Source of the DNA: Atriophallophorus winterbourni
Taxonomy: Eukaryota > Platyhelminthes > Trematoda > Plagiorchiida > Microphallidae
DNA: 64,000 bases
Direction: 5' to 3'
NCBI GenBank assembly: GCA_013407085.1
Contig: JACCGJ010005107.1
Coordinates: forward strand, 81,339-145,338
Positions 1 to 11,925 of this stretch are shown here, piece after piece. Numbering within the stretch: the stretch's first letter is position 1; each line of letters opens with the position of its first letter. A model generated the notes under the pieces. The model had not been told where the DNA came from. It ran no database searches and saw only the letters and a list, made by a program, of their open reading frames with translations. The position numbers and the translations under genes are program-made.

Positions 1-239
1 GATTCGGTTGCAACAGTAAGGCATTTCGGCAATATTGCACACATATGCTTTAAGTTCATCTGATTTGTTAGTCAGATATTGTGCATTTGTATCTGATTTT
101 TTAGAAAAGTTCGTCCAGAAAGGACCACCTAAATGTGCGTTTCAGAGGAAGGACATTTTAACTATTAGTTCTAGTTTTCGGGTCAGATATAAGCTGGAGG
201 CGTCGTCCTTAATTTGAAGTTGAAGGTATAAATGCCTAT

Positions 240-560
240 TTTGTACTGTCGGGACGGATACCTTTTCAAGAGTCGCATTCATGGATGATCATTTTCACCC
301 ATTAAAATATTTCAACGCAAATTACCCCGTTAAATTCTCTTCAGAGGAAATCCGGTTTGCTCGTGTGAACAAATTATGTACCATTTTTTTAAATTCATCG
401 GGACTGCACTCATAAAGTGTGTGTGTGTGCTGTCCAACCCATGTTGATTTTCGAAAGTCCCGTCTACTCAAGCTCCCATCTAGTTTTCTTACAAGTAAAG
501 CATTGTGGAAAGCTAACTGTATATTATTATCCACTAGCCACAGTGGCCACCAAGTGAAAC
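240..560 (-). pseudogene. Penelope-like element reverse transcriptase fragment
   Basis: The minus strand between about 322 and 534 reads as a short peptide containing KLDGSLSRRDFRKSTWVGQH followed by a segment rich in N, R and A. This matches the region after the catalytic motifs in Penelope-like RTs, where a 'DG-(T/S)-L...(Y/F)RK-T-GQ' block precedes a leucine-rich helix. Below 322 the similarity continues in other frames with stops (a MNATLEK-like piece near 250-290), so this is a dead fragment. No GIY-YIG domain follows it. The family call is from motif recognition; the element end points are approximate. Confidence 0.55.
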
Positions 561-602
561 CTCAGGATGCGTTCTCGGTTGTTTGCACCGTTCCCCCACA
601 AC

Positions 603-669
603 AGTTCGCATCGTATATATCAATGGCCGTTCGCGGTTAGCCGCAATGAGAATGCAGAGCATCAACTTA
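603..669 (+). repeat. Duplicate of the 5' end of the crystallin-like gene
   Basis: About 65 bases here are nearly identical to 2955-3019, the segment that spans the start codon of the crystallin-like gene. The copy includes the ATG context (ATG at 646) and the first codons M-R-M-Q-S. After about eight codons the two diverge, and this copy runs into a stop at an in-frame TAG shortly after 690. It may be a truncated duplicate first exon or a dispersed leader sequence. Confidence 0.7.
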
Positions 670-1534
670 GCTTGGGCATTTTGGCGAAGAATGAGGCAAT
701 AGCCATCAAAATCTTTGGACCGAACTTATGCATTCAAATACGATTAGTTCGTGATCTTTTATTGTCCTGGCCAACATCGACATCGATGGAACCATCACGT
801 GATATTGATTTCCGTTTGATGCTCGATATTGATCACGTCTGCTGTTCGTGTTTCATTTTCGCCATGCGTACATTGTACAGCTTGCTGTGATATACCGAAA
901 AAGGTGTCCATTGCTTTAATGATATCTTTCTACGTACGGTAAATACGACATCCGTTTGTTGAAAAGTAAACAACAAATAGACCTGTGTACAAGCAGATAA
1001 ATGGCTTAGAATGAAACAACGGACAATCGCATCCTAAATAACTAATGTTACAGTAGGGAGCAGTGAGAAAGATAGCCTGTAAAACTCATCTAGTTTGTAT
1101 TTATCCGAGAAATATATACGCAAATATTTGATTATTTTGCTTGCAATGGCCTGTAATCCAATTCCGTTTACAATTTAGTAACGATCCGTGTAGCGAACTG
1201 CGTTTGGATACTACAGGAATAAGAAGTGGGTAGCTAATGATCTACTGGTGAATGTAGTACAACTCAATTTGTAGGATATATGTCGGAATCCTTGATAAAC
1301 ATTTGCTTTTTGTGTGATCGATAATTGTGTACTGCAATGTAGTGTTCCGCTCAGAGCTGGACATAGACGCTTTGAGTAAAATGTGAATGACACTAACAAA
1401 AGTTTAACTTTGACGCCACCGTCAAAACGACTGTGTTAAAATACAGATTCAAAAGTGATTCCTGATTAAGTGCTCAGTTCACTTGGAAACGATCACATCC
1501 ATGTATGTTTGCAACACTATACAGCAGATAATGG
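670..1534. other. No gene recognised
   Basis: This stretch holds no recognisable coding region. A short piece at about 770-793 (GGCCAACATC...GAACCA) resembles 32111-32137, so at least part of it is an old dispersed repeat. Confidence 0.5.
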
Positions 1535-2065
1535 TTTATTCATTCATAGATTTATTCATAGATTATATGCCGGTTAAAAAAGCTATGCTTTACAAGACCC
1601 ACAAAAATGTACATCGGGTCGGATGGTAAAAAATATCAAAATATTGTTAGATTATTGTCAAACGTGAAAAACATACTTGTCCATGTGAATATCTAGTGAT
1701 TTCTTGAAAACGTCCACGGTTCTAGATTATACCAAGTGAGTAGGTAAACTGTTCCACAATTGCAAATGCATATTTGCGGCAGTTTAACCTGCTATGCTGT
1801 TGGTAAAGTTTCAATTGGTGACCTCGCTGGTGTGTAATATGGGAAATGTGAAACAAACGACCGCAAGGATGATTTGTTTGATTAAGCACTGTCCACATGA
1901 ATATTAGTGCTCCTCGTTTCTGTCTGTATTGAGCTGAATGCAAATTCAATATCTTAAGTCTCATTTCGTATGGATAATTAGATAATCCCAGGACGAGTTT
2001 TGTCGCTCTGCGCTTTGGTGTTTCCAATAGCTGAATATCTTTTTTCAACCAAGGATCTCATGCCG
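1535..2065 (-). pseudogene. CR1-like LINE, 3' end of reverse transcriptase ORF
   Basis: The minus strand from 2048 to 1722 reads LLETPKRRATKLVLGL, then YEMRLKILNLHSAQYRQKRG, then LFHISHITHQRGHQLKL and SRLNCRKYAF. This is the conserved C-terminal tail of CR1/Jockey-type LINE reverse transcriptases. The end of the ORF has lost the usual 'NSLP' segment in frame. A second copy of the whole block, including about 190 bp of 3' flank, lies at 11395-11925 in the same orientation. Only the 3' end remains, as expected from 5' truncation during target-primed reverse transcription. Confidence 0.8.
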
Positions 2066-2354
2066 GTATAGCATATTCAACCGGGCCCGATACGTCCTAG
2101 CCGCCTAGTAGGAAAAAATTGATTCTGATCTTTTCCTAATGTTGTGAGTTCCATGTCATCATTGCGCATTGAGTACGCGGTTTGCTGATCCGATGTTGAA
2201 ATGCTTCAGAAATTCTGAATGGTGGACCTTTTGAATCAGTGACTAGCTAAATAGTTGACTCAATTTTAAGCATTTTAAGGTAATTCAAGGTTATTCAAGG
2301 TTAGTAATGGTCTAAAAAGCAACAAGCTTATCAATAACCATAGGATGGTAGAAA

Positions 2355-2660
2355 TTAATAAAAATGTACGTGTATAAAAACAAGATAAGCAGTTAGATTA
2401 AACATTATAAAAGTAATAAGTGGAATGAGCAACGATAGAAGGTAAACTGTTCCAAGTAAAACAGACATGGACCGAATAAAAATACCTCCTAAATTTCCAG
2501 TGGGAATGGGATACCACCAGTGTATATTCATGGGTGCGATAAGTTCTCGTTTGCCTTCGAGTGAATAAATCCTGAAAGAGATCGTTTTTGCGTATGGAAA
2601 ATTTTGTACAGTTGCTGAACATCTCACACCGTATTGCCTTGATACGGACATGAGCATCAC
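2355..2660 (-). pseudogene. Second CR1-like LINE 3' fragment
   Basis: The minus strand carries a peptide ending in the CR1 tail signature (W-N-S-L-P, in a frame covering 2398-2622), preceded by basic residues resembling the domain after the RT. Two overlapping frames share the similarity, so at least one frameshift is present. It is distinct from the neighbouring copy at 1535-2065. Confidence 0.45.
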
Positions 2661-2995
2661 AAAATCACTCGAAACATATTTTTAATAACCAGGTTAACCT
2701 ATCTGAGCTACATCAATTGTGTTCAGAGCATGATACAAGCCGATTGGACTATGCACAGCATAGCTGAGTATCCCCTTGCTGCCATAGCCCAAGCTTGTTC
2801 TCCTTCAAGGAATGCTGTCAGATTTAGCTAACGTCATTGTCAAATTGCCTCGTTCTATTACGGTCGTTGCGTTCAGGTCACGTGCGCAACATGTGACCTT
2901 GGTCCATGAACGAGTTGAATCACGTACTGGTGCTGTTGTTATCGTGATCACGTGAGTTCGCATCGTATATCAATGGCCGTTCGCTGCTAGCCGTA

Positions 2996-3315
2996 ATGAG
3001 AATGCAGAGCATGAACTTAATCCATTCGATTTGTGTGTTAGCCCTCGTTTTTAACTCCTCTTATGCGATCGATCGGGAGATCGCGGAGGTCGCAATGGAA
3101 GACGTGAAGCAAGAATCCAGACTACTGCGTGAATGGACGGATTATCATAATTTAAAGTGTTTGCGCTTTTATTCAGAACAAGGTTTCGGTGGCGGATGGT
3201 CTGATATGTGTTCCAGCAACGAATTACTCCTGAGTCAAATAATTTTTCAAACGAACTCTGTTTGTGCGCCGAAAGACGAGTGGTGGGACAATAAACGCTT
3301 TTGGATTCTTTATGA
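2996..3315 (+). CDS. Secreted beta/gamma-crystallin-like protein, exon 1
   Basis: This is the first coding exon of a two-exon gene (2996-3315 joined to 4470-4869; 239 residues). Residues 1-24 form a typical signal peptide with a hydrophobic core around LIHSICVLALVF, probably cleaved after SSYA. After an acidic-basic spacer, residues 57-75 hold a Greek-key motif of the beta/gamma-crystallin type: an aromatic residue, six residues, then glycine (Y59 to G66), followed by C-S-S. The exon ends two bases into Glu107 at a consensus donor (GTGAGT at 3316). Joined to exon 2, it creates a second motif, Y106-E-Q-P-A-F-R-G113. Two motifs make one complete crystallin fold, which in other non-lens proteins can bind calcium or be structural. 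ATG 2996 is the first in frame; ATG 3002 would give nearly the same signal peptide. Function in the worm is unknown; extracellular secretion is inferred. Confidence 0.75.
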
Positions 3316-4469
3316 GTGAGTTCTTCGTTAATACACGGTACATTCTCAACCACTTAACTCGGCTAGACAACTAGCCGAGACTTTTACCTTCAAACTGATC
3401 TTTTGTTTTACTTAACCATAACGTGTCTTTTATCAGTACTGTTCTAACACCGCTAGTACAATCACAATCAGGTTCTCATTTATACAATGGTGCTCTTCGT
3501 TAGATATTCTTTCAACGCAACCTTTTGCGGAATAGTTAAACTAGTTATCGTGAAAGGCTCATTACTTTGATCAGTTATTCACTTTATTTCTTGATGGAAC
3601 GTTGAAAATGTATTTTAAACAGACATAAAACTCGAATTCAGCGGTTCAATTGATTTATAATAACTCATGAAGTGGAATTACCACATTATCGCTGGTTCAT
3701 AATCAAACGAAATACAATTCCAAACTTAAACTTGTTGCAGTCCACTTTGAACGTTCTTCACGGGACAAGTTCTTTCGTCATCCATTTTAGCTTGATCGCA
3801 GGATATTATCCACGTAAACAATGGGTGATTTCAACATCTGCACCTTCGACTGAAAACATTTTTGACGAACCTATGAATGAATTCTTCAATAGTGTTTAGA
3901 CGTTTTATTCGGTGTAAACATTACTAGTCAATGACAGTTATCATAAATCCTTGGGTTCTCTAGTTTGTTTTACATTACAAATGCTAGGTTTTTCTCGTAT
4001 ACAGCTCATTTTTATTTTTCTCGGTTTGGATATATGTCCATAACGTTTGCATGCTTGTATCAACTATATTGGTTGGAAACTTCCTAACGATCACACGCCA
4101 ATACCGGAGCCATATTCGATAGCGGGAAAGCGATTAAACTCCATCCTTTCTATTATTTAGAAAATTTTAGAGGATTTTACAACCTTGATTCTTAAATATT
4201 AACAAACCCGCCATCTTATTCAACACTGTCGGCACCAACACCCATCATGAAAGAGTGCAGGTGATAAACCTTTACCTCTAATATGCCATTAGTCTCTTGT
4301 GGCAAACTGAAGGAAAGTCAAGCAATCTACTGCAACGAAATTATTGATGAATATCTCTAGTTTAAATAAATCGGTGGAATTGAGCCCATATTTCTTTTAA
4401 AAAACACTGGTCTCTCTCCAGAGTCATAAACTGAACCACGAAATTCCAATCCTATTTTTTTTATTTCAG
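3316..4469 (+). other. Intron of the crystallin-like gene
   Basis: The 1154-bp intron starts with GTGAGT and ends with a pyrimidine run and TTTCAG at 4464-4469. It has phase 2, splitting a Glu codon. No transposon or RNA gene was recognised in it. Short open stretches (for example 3672-3899) look like chance. Confidence 0.7.
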
Positions 4470-4869
4470 GCAACCCGCTTTCCGCGGAAAGTACATAATC
4501 TTATCCTCCCAAGAGTGTGTGCGTAGACTGGAACGGGTGCTTCAAACTGTGGGTTCCATATTGAGTTGCAAACAAGCCAGCTTGACCAGCTCTTACTTCA
4601 AATGCGACTTCCCGTCCAAACCTTGGCGCCAGTACCAACCAATGAGCGAGAGTGAATTGCGCGCCCAAGTGAGAAAGGCCGCCAAAATTGGTAATAGAAG
4701 TGGTAGAAGTGGATTCGGGGTGGCACAGAGTAGCGGCAGTCAGCCGAGTATTGTCGCTGTTTCTGGCACCGAGGATGAAGATCCAGAGACCAAATTCACA
4801 ACAAACACGATTGATGATCTGAAGAAGGGTGCAGTGGACTGGAAATCAGGGGAAGGACTAAGCGCGTGA
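4470..4869 (+). CDS. Secreted beta/gamma-crystallin-like protein, exon 2
   Basis: The frame is open from the acceptor at 4469 through to TGA at 4867-4869. The exon completes the second Greek-key motif (YEQPAFRG, then KYIILSS, the conserved serine position), followed by a helix-like segment C-V-R-R-L-E-R-V-L. Three cysteines are spread over this half (in QEC, SCKQ and FKCDF) and could form disulphides with those of exon 1. The last 80 residues are low in hydrophobics, rich in S, G, D, E and K, and probably disordered. No transmembrane segment or GPI signal is visible. No canonical AATAAA was seen just downstream, so the transcript end is not placed. Confidence 0.75.
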
Positions 4870-6127
4870 ATTGTGTTTGGCGCTTCGTTTCATGTTTTTC
4901 AGTAGTTGATTGACCGTTTATATTTGCTTGATTAATTGAATTATGATATCGCAATAATTCTTACTTATATTTAATTGTCTTTCAATTTGCGTCCCTCTTG
5001 GCTAAAAATAGGATTCATTAGGCACACATCACACAGGATTATTTACCCATTGTCCAAATCAACGAAAAGGTTTTAATTACATACTAATTTATATACCGCA
5101 TATCGAATTACCCAGAATGGATTATGTAAATTTTCGGCCAAATTTCTGTACATATGCGATTGCCTGTTAAAGATTACAATTGGTATGTTGTTGGACTATA
5201 CCCTTAAAGCCACTTTTGCAATATTTTGTAATCTACAACCATAATGTGAGAGTCTTGGTTTCACTATAAACACAAGTGCACCTTTAGGCAGTCCAGAATT
5301 CTAACCCCAAAATATTGTACATTTTTGAAAACGTGCTTAACCCCACAGCATTCCGATGGTGGCCGAATGCATAACTTCGGTCGTATAGCATTTTTATCGA
5401 TGAGGAATCATTAAATGTTACTGAAACCGGAAAATTGTCCCCCCCCTCTACGTGTCCTAGTAATATGATGATTGTAATAAAATTTGGCATGATTTAACTG
5501 ATACACACAATGAATGTATAGTACTCAGTGGCAAGCTTGAAATGTATCATTATTAATTTGCTCATTGATTTAATACTTGCACGCTACGACCAGTTTCACA
5601 GTGTTTGACTTCATAGGTTACGAACCAGGTGACCACTTCTGTTAGTTTTGAAATGGTGGTAGAACAGTAAGCTATTTGTAACCCAGATTGAATCAAATCA
5701 GTAAAACCAGCCTTGAGATGATATTTTCACAAAGTAAACCTCAGTTTGACGATGAAACCATTCAGCTAGATCTATATCGCTTCGTTCATACAGTCAATAA
5801 ATGGAATATGGTGGTTCAGTAATTTCCTCGTTACAAAAGCGTTGTGCTTTCATCGCTACCACAGAATCCAACCTTGGTTGCTTGCCAAGAAATTCGTCTA
5901 ACAACCTCGGCGAACGCCTACATGCTTTCACAGCGACCAGCAATTCTGATACGACTCTAAATTCTCATATTTTTCAATTAAACACTTGAATAAAGTGAAT
6001 AAAGTCCTTTTCGGCATTTCCCACTGATTTTGTCGTAATGATTGATGCTGATCAAATCCATTTCGGTTTTCTTAAGCATATATTGTAGATCATGATGTGA
6101 AAAATTGAAGAGCAATTCCTTCTCAAA
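4870..6127. other. Non-coding, no gene recognised
   Basis: This is AT-rich sequence between the crystallin-like gene and the first hammerhead repeat. It contains only short open stretches without known motifs. The 3' untranslated region of the crystallin-like gene must begin here. Confidence 0.5.
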
Positions 6128-6345
6128 AGTAATGTTTGTCGTCATCAAGTGGAGACAGTAAGTTTAGGTTCAATGAGCCTTGAAACAGTGGATAAGTGGT
6201 AAAAAGAGCTATACTTGAATGCCACTGTTATATAGGGTTCGTACAACGAACCACGGTGTTTAAACACAAAATCACAAAGTGATTCTTAGTCAAGCACTCG
6301 AGGCGCTTATAGATGACCAAAGTAATGTGTTGCTTTCTATTCGAA
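6128..6345 (-). repeat. Hammerhead repeat, subfamily A, near-complete unit
   Basis: This unit runs from the stem I/CTGATGA side of the ribozyme (read on the minus strand) through the two diagnostic hairpins GGGTTCGTACAACGAACC (6235-6252) and AATCACAAAGTGATT to the conserved CAAGCACTCGAGGCGCTTAT block. The other half of the ribozyme (GAAA side) is missing, so the copy is truncated. Confidence 0.8.
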
Positions 6346-9300
6346 TTCTGATGTGGTCGAGCAAAGAATGATCGTAGCAGGATGGCATTAGATGAAACAT
6401 AGTTACTTTTTAAAGCCACTACTTTGCAAACATCAGTATATCTGATGGTTTATTTGTCATAACTTTGACAAAGGCTACAACACTGTAATAAGCTATAACG
6501 CTCTGGTCGATCGTAGTGTGATACTCACAGGAATTACCACTATTCATTTCAAAAATTGATCACTCTTTTCTGCTTACCATCGAATAACATATAGCGTCGT
6601 CACACTTGTAAGGCGTTAAAGCCACGTGTTTTATTATTGATTGCTAAAAGTCGTGATATTTCCAAATACGAATTTTTATTCTATAGCTGTGATATTTTCG
6701 TGATTTGCATGATAAATATCTAACAACGTGGTTCAATTGCATTGCTCTGGAGAATGAACCTAGTAAACGCTAAGAGACTAAGCCCACCGAAATATCCCGG
6801 ATCAGTTGAACTTGTTGCTCTCGTTTGCAAAATCAATATATTGGATAGGATTGCAGTGTTGCCATGGTTTTATCAAATAATCTACACATAATCATTCGTC
6901 AAATGTCACGTAGCCTAGTTCAGCTAATACACGAAAATCACGCATGCACTATTATTGACACATGTCTTAATTACCCTCGAGATTTAGCATTGGTAAAATG
7001 CCAATCATTTAAGAAAAATGCATGCAAATGAACATCGTTGTTCATGATCATGAGTTTAAACCCTATCTACACATTTGGGCACATGTTGTGCACATTATCG
7101 TCGCATTTACTGCACTTCAAGTTTCGTGCTTCAAGCTTATCCAATAGTAAAATAAGAGCATACTTCATGACATCAAGTTTATGTGACACAAATGTTACAT
7201 CAGGTGGACTGTTGATCTACGCACACGGGGAATTATGGAGAATTCTTCGTGTTTCGGTCATTTTCATATAGCTCCATCTTTGAACCAACAAAATTTGAAT
7301 TGTTCATGAGTTGGGTTTGAACTATGTAAGAAGTTTCGCCGATAAATCAGATACAAAGATTAGTGATCAAATCGTACAGCGTGAATGATATCACGAATTC
7401 TCTTTGTTACCGGATTGCAAACTTTCGGTCCAACTAAGTCTATATGATATTCTAAAAAAATCTATAAAATTGTCTGGAATTTTTGAGTAATATTCAGGCC
7501 CCATAGAGACGCTGCTTACACTACGTTCCCTAATAAGATATCAACTATAGTTTATGTTACTACAAAACGGGTCCAATCGTGGCTAGATTCCGTTGCATGT
7601 ATAACCGTGATGTGGTGGACTCTGGTGCCTCGTCATACCATACTGGCTGAATATTTTCCATCAATGCGAAAGGCCGGGTCATACCAAAGCGGGGTGAGCA
7701 GAGAGAGGCCGGAATTGATTTCGTTGGGTCATTTCAAGTCAGCGAGTGGTAGCTGGCGAACATCTGGCCACTTATCACAACATTCGTGTCATCGGATTGT
7801 ATATCGATCCATCCCTGAGGTCAACCTGTCCAACGCTAATCGCGTTCACACACGAATCCCAAAACACAAACGCGTTCATTACGCACAAGACACCAAACAC
7901 ACGGCCATTTTATAAAGTTGAATCACGCAACCGCAACTCTATCCTCTACATGTTTGTACCGGTTGTCACTTTGATCTAATTTGTCAAACGATTCCGTGTA
8001 AACCGACGCAATTCAAACCCCCACCACTTTGGGCTTATTTGACCGACCATGACGAATCGCATAACGTTCAATAACGTCTGACCTTGTCCATCTCCTCGAG
8101 TTTTATGATGATGATGTCGCTCTACTCCTTCTCATGAATCCTTCCGAAAACCAAATCATTACGATTTTGCGGGCGTCATCGTCGGATTTTTCGGCGCTTC
8201 CTGCTCTTGTGTTGTGCCGGAAGATGATTTCCTGCATATCATTCGATAGTTTGTGATTAGCAATTATCGCTAATGCAATTCGCACCTCCACAGTACCACC
8301 CTCGTGATATTCCCTCGTATTCAACTATCAAAGATCCTGCGCTTTTTATTCATAAAACATTTTAAAACATTCAACCTTATTTTTATTCTAAAATGGCCGC
8401 TATGCATAATATTAGTTATTTGAATTACACGTTGAATTTGAATCAATTTACTTAGAAATGTCTAGTTTACCGCGCTTAAAGTTATGGGTCAAACTGATAA
8501 CATTCGCATGCAAAAGTGGTTTGTTTTCGTTTGCATGCTTCGACCGGTTTCTTGCTGCTTCTGCCCATTAAACAGGACTGTACGTCCACATTCCGAGCAA
8601 CTTAAATCTGGGGAAGTTGGTTATACAGATTCCAGTTTTAAAGATCGGGACAGAAAACCTGTTCAATCATATGAACGCTATATACGCAAGTGGATGTGGT
8701 GAAGCACGTTGATTTGAACAAATTGCTTCTATCTGAATGCGTTTTTGTCACACCTTACTACAGGTTTCGTGTAATTTGCACTCGTCTTGCAGAGACAATA
8801 CGATTACGAATTATGTTGAATCGTACATAAATGAACTTATTAGCCACTGTTGTGGAACATTGGATTCGTCTAACCTGTTCAATCACATGCATCTGTGAAG
8901 ACGATCAGACACAAAAGCTTGAACAAAATATCCATATTTGCTCGCTTTCATGTTATATTTACACTACAAAAGTTTGGTGCCGTTTAAAATCCAGTTTCAA
9001 GTTTCAAGATTTATGGTGAAGAAAGCAAATAGCTGTACAATACCATCGGAAATACGTATAAAATTTAATCAAATCATACTTTCCATGTGTATCTAAGGAG
9101 GAGCAAAAGCAATTTTAATTGTGACATGGAGAGAGGAAATTTTGATGGAGAATATATGTTTGGGTAATTTGTTTTCCAGGTGAAAGAGTAACGGGCCAAC
9201 ACAGTAGTTTGTTCCACAAACACTGTGCATTAGTGTATGGATGGTGTCTATTAGTCTGACACCCTTAGAGCCGTACCTTTGTGGTGATTTGAACCGTGTT

Positions 9301-9704
9301 CTGAGTTTGAGTTTTCAGTATCTTTGCACGACAATGCTTCAGCTTGTGATTCTGAGGCTGCGTTTAATGTGCTTATTCTGACGTCACTGGGAACTATTAT
9401 GATCGGTACGAGGAGGTTCCGTCCAGATTGTTCAAGACTTTTGTCCAGTTTTATGGGTTGATGCCTTCACATTTGCAAATGCATGTTGATGCGATTGAAC
9501 AGAGTTAACTGGTACATTCTGTGCTCCGGAAGGCCATGACAAATTACCTCAATCAACATATGAGATCCGTAGAATTAACGGCCGCACAAGTTCCCTCGGG
9601 TACACTCCTTATGTTCAGTCTGCTTGTACGTACGACCCATTTGGTTCTGTTTTAACTTGACACCGATACGATACATCGTACTGTTCGGAAACCCGTCACA
9701 TACT
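6346..9704. other. No gene recognised; unassigned open stretches
   Basis: Two slightly GC-richer pieces (about 7600-7980 and 8100-8330) stand out from the AT-rich surroundings and are open for about 70-100 codons in one or more frames, but I recognise no domain. A degraded piece with GAAACCGGTC on the minus strand at about 8525-8560 may be a dead subfamily-B ribozyme. The rest shows nothing I can name. Confidence 0.45.
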
Positions 9705-10172
9705 CACCACAACTGGTTTCTGGTTATTTGCCGCAATCAGGTATGAAACAATAAGATCAGGTTCACTGATCCTTAAAACGGTGGTAATATGATAAACAAA
9801 GGGATACTTGTATGTTACTATTAAATAGGGTTTTTTTACATAGATCCACAATGTTCAAATACAGAATCACAATGTGATTCCTGGTCATACGCTCGAGGCG
9901 CTTATAAAAGAAAAATATATACTGTTGTGCTCACATCCTCATCACTAACTCGCCGCATTCGGTTTCTGGCTGTTTGCTGTCATCAGTAGAGACAGTAAGA
10001 TCACGTTCAGTGAACCTCGAAAAGGTAGTGAAGTTTTAAACAAAATTATACTTGAATACCGATTTTAAAAAGGTTTCTGACAAAGAAACATGACGTTCAC
10101 TGTAACTCTTGGTCAAGTGTTCAAGGCCCCTATAAATCACCAATATACTGTGATGCTCATATCCCCTTCACA
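9705..10172 (-). repeat. Hammerhead repeat, subfamily A, two tandem units
   Basis: Two head-to-tail units can be read, with ribozyme GAAA segments 246 bases apart (9716 and 9962). The left copy has CTGATTG in place of CTGATGA. The right copy (about 9950-10000) keeps CTGATGA and GAAA but has lost a base in stem I and altered stem III. Tandem arrangement is expected for repeats that spread through rolling or concatemeric RNAs. Confidence 0.8.
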
Positions 10173-10834
10173 TACAGATCCCAACGTCCAGTGTTACCCA
10201 AAATTTGGTCAGCAAATTTGGCCAAGCCATCTATCCCCTCTCACTATAATCGTGCCATATCCCGACCTCGGGCAATTTATTAATCCACAAAACAATTTGC
10301 TAGTTGCCACGTTCAGTTAATAACAGCAAACCTGATGGTGATGATATGGGGATGGGTGTAATTTTCTGTTTGCTCTGTCAACAAAAGCAACAAACCGGGG
10401 TGTTTGTTTGATGTAATCACAAGCGGGTTAAAATTCATTTTACCAAAACGTGTGCAATATGAAAAATTATTCACAACAAATATTTTTGACTGATTATTCA
10501 ACGAAGGAGAATTCGGTAGACCAGTTTAAGTGGATAAACTTTTACTCTTCTTTGCAATAAGAAATCAATAAGGGTCCATCAATTACCGGAATAATTTGCG
10601 AGTTTTTATTGCGATGAATTATTCTATTTAACATCAATAGGCACATCGCTTACAATCAATCGCTCTTGACGAAATTTTCTCAACTGTTCAAAGGTTGCAT
10701 TCCACAACAAGCGGAAATGCATAACAGCCTGGTCAATGTGGTCTGTTATAGCAATGTCAATCACTGGTATATTAGTGCACATTTAATTGTGAATCCGAAC
10801 GAGAAGCTACGAAGTCACATTGATCAGATGTCAA

Positions 10835-10990
10835 AAGTTCAAATGCTTATAAATGAGAAGTATATTATGTTACTCACCTCCCAAACACGTACACCTCTCT
10901 GCGCCGGTTTCCGGCTAGTTTGTCATGATTACGTGAAGACAACAAGCTTAGATTGAAGGAGTCTTGAATCAGTTGACATGTTGTAAACAA
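10835..10990 (-). repeat. Hammerhead repeat, subfamily A, decayed partial unit
   Basis: This copy is recognised by the TATATTATGTTACTCACCTC boundary, the GCCGGTTTCCGGCTAGTTTG remnant of the ribozyme and the stretch ending in GAAGGAGTCTTGAATCAGTTG. The CTGATGA box is destroyed. Confidence 0.6.
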
Positions 10991-11394
10991 ATTTCGTTTT
11001 TCAAACTACTTTAATATAGCAATATATTGAATCCTATGTGAAACGGATCGAGTAACCATAGCCCAAAACTCAAATTTGATATAACCGATTTCAAATTGCA
11101 CTTTCCTGACACTTTGTATATTGTTCGACTTCAGAATTCTATACTGATGCCAAGTTAGGAGTTAAAACGCTTTGAAATGAGCGCTATTTGTTGCTGTTCG
11201 GATCTACAGAAATCAGAAGCAAACGGTTCCAAAATAATGTTCAAATGTGTGCCTTTACAAGCTAGCCCTGACTCCATTTTTTCTCATATTTCTTTCTGTA
11301 CATTTCAATCGAAATAATTTTAAGTTAGCAAAGTGTTTATGGACAAAGATAAGCTCAAACTGCAACTCAAGATGTGAACTTATTTGAGGGTATC

Positions 11395-11925
11395 GTTTTA
11401 TTCATAGATGTATTCCTAAATGAAATGCTGGTAAATGAAGCTAAGCTTTACATGACCCATAAAAACCTACAACAGTTCGGACTGTAGAAAAATTATCATA
11501 AGATATCAATAAGGATATTTATCAAATGCAGAAAAATACTTATCCCTATGCGCGTCTAGTAACTTTTAAAAAGTTTCAACGATTTCAGATTACACCACGT
11601 AAGTAGATAACCTGTTGAGACAATTGTACAGTGTGGGCGGAAAATGCGAATTGGCAGCAGTTCGACCGCTATGCTGTTGATAGAGTTTAAACGAATGGCC
11701 GCGACGTTGTCTTAAAGAAGAGATGCAACAAATGCCTGCAAGGATGGTTTACTTGATAAGCAGTATCCAAATGAAGATTTGTGCTCCTCGTTATCGTTTA
11801 TATTGAGCTGATTATAATCTTAGTCTTTTGAAGCGCTTTCCGTATGGATAATTAAAAGATCCAATGACGGGTTTGATCGCTCTACGCTTCGGGGTTTCCA
11901 ATAGCTGAATATCTTTATCAAAAAA
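11395..11925 (-). pseudogene. CR1-like LINE, 3' end (second copy)
   Basis: This is collinear with 1535-2065 on the same strand: the flank beginning TTCATAGATGTATT, the tail peptide and the upstream LLETPKRRA-type segment all recur. Numerous substitutions and small indels separate the two copies, so both are old. Confidence 0.75.

Noticed and set aside
7607..8330. GC-richer open stretches, one with a D-S-G-A-S peptide like an aspartic protease site.
   Set aside because: Only five residues match, no flanking protease or RT motifs occur, and frames are interrupted; not enough for an LTR-element call.
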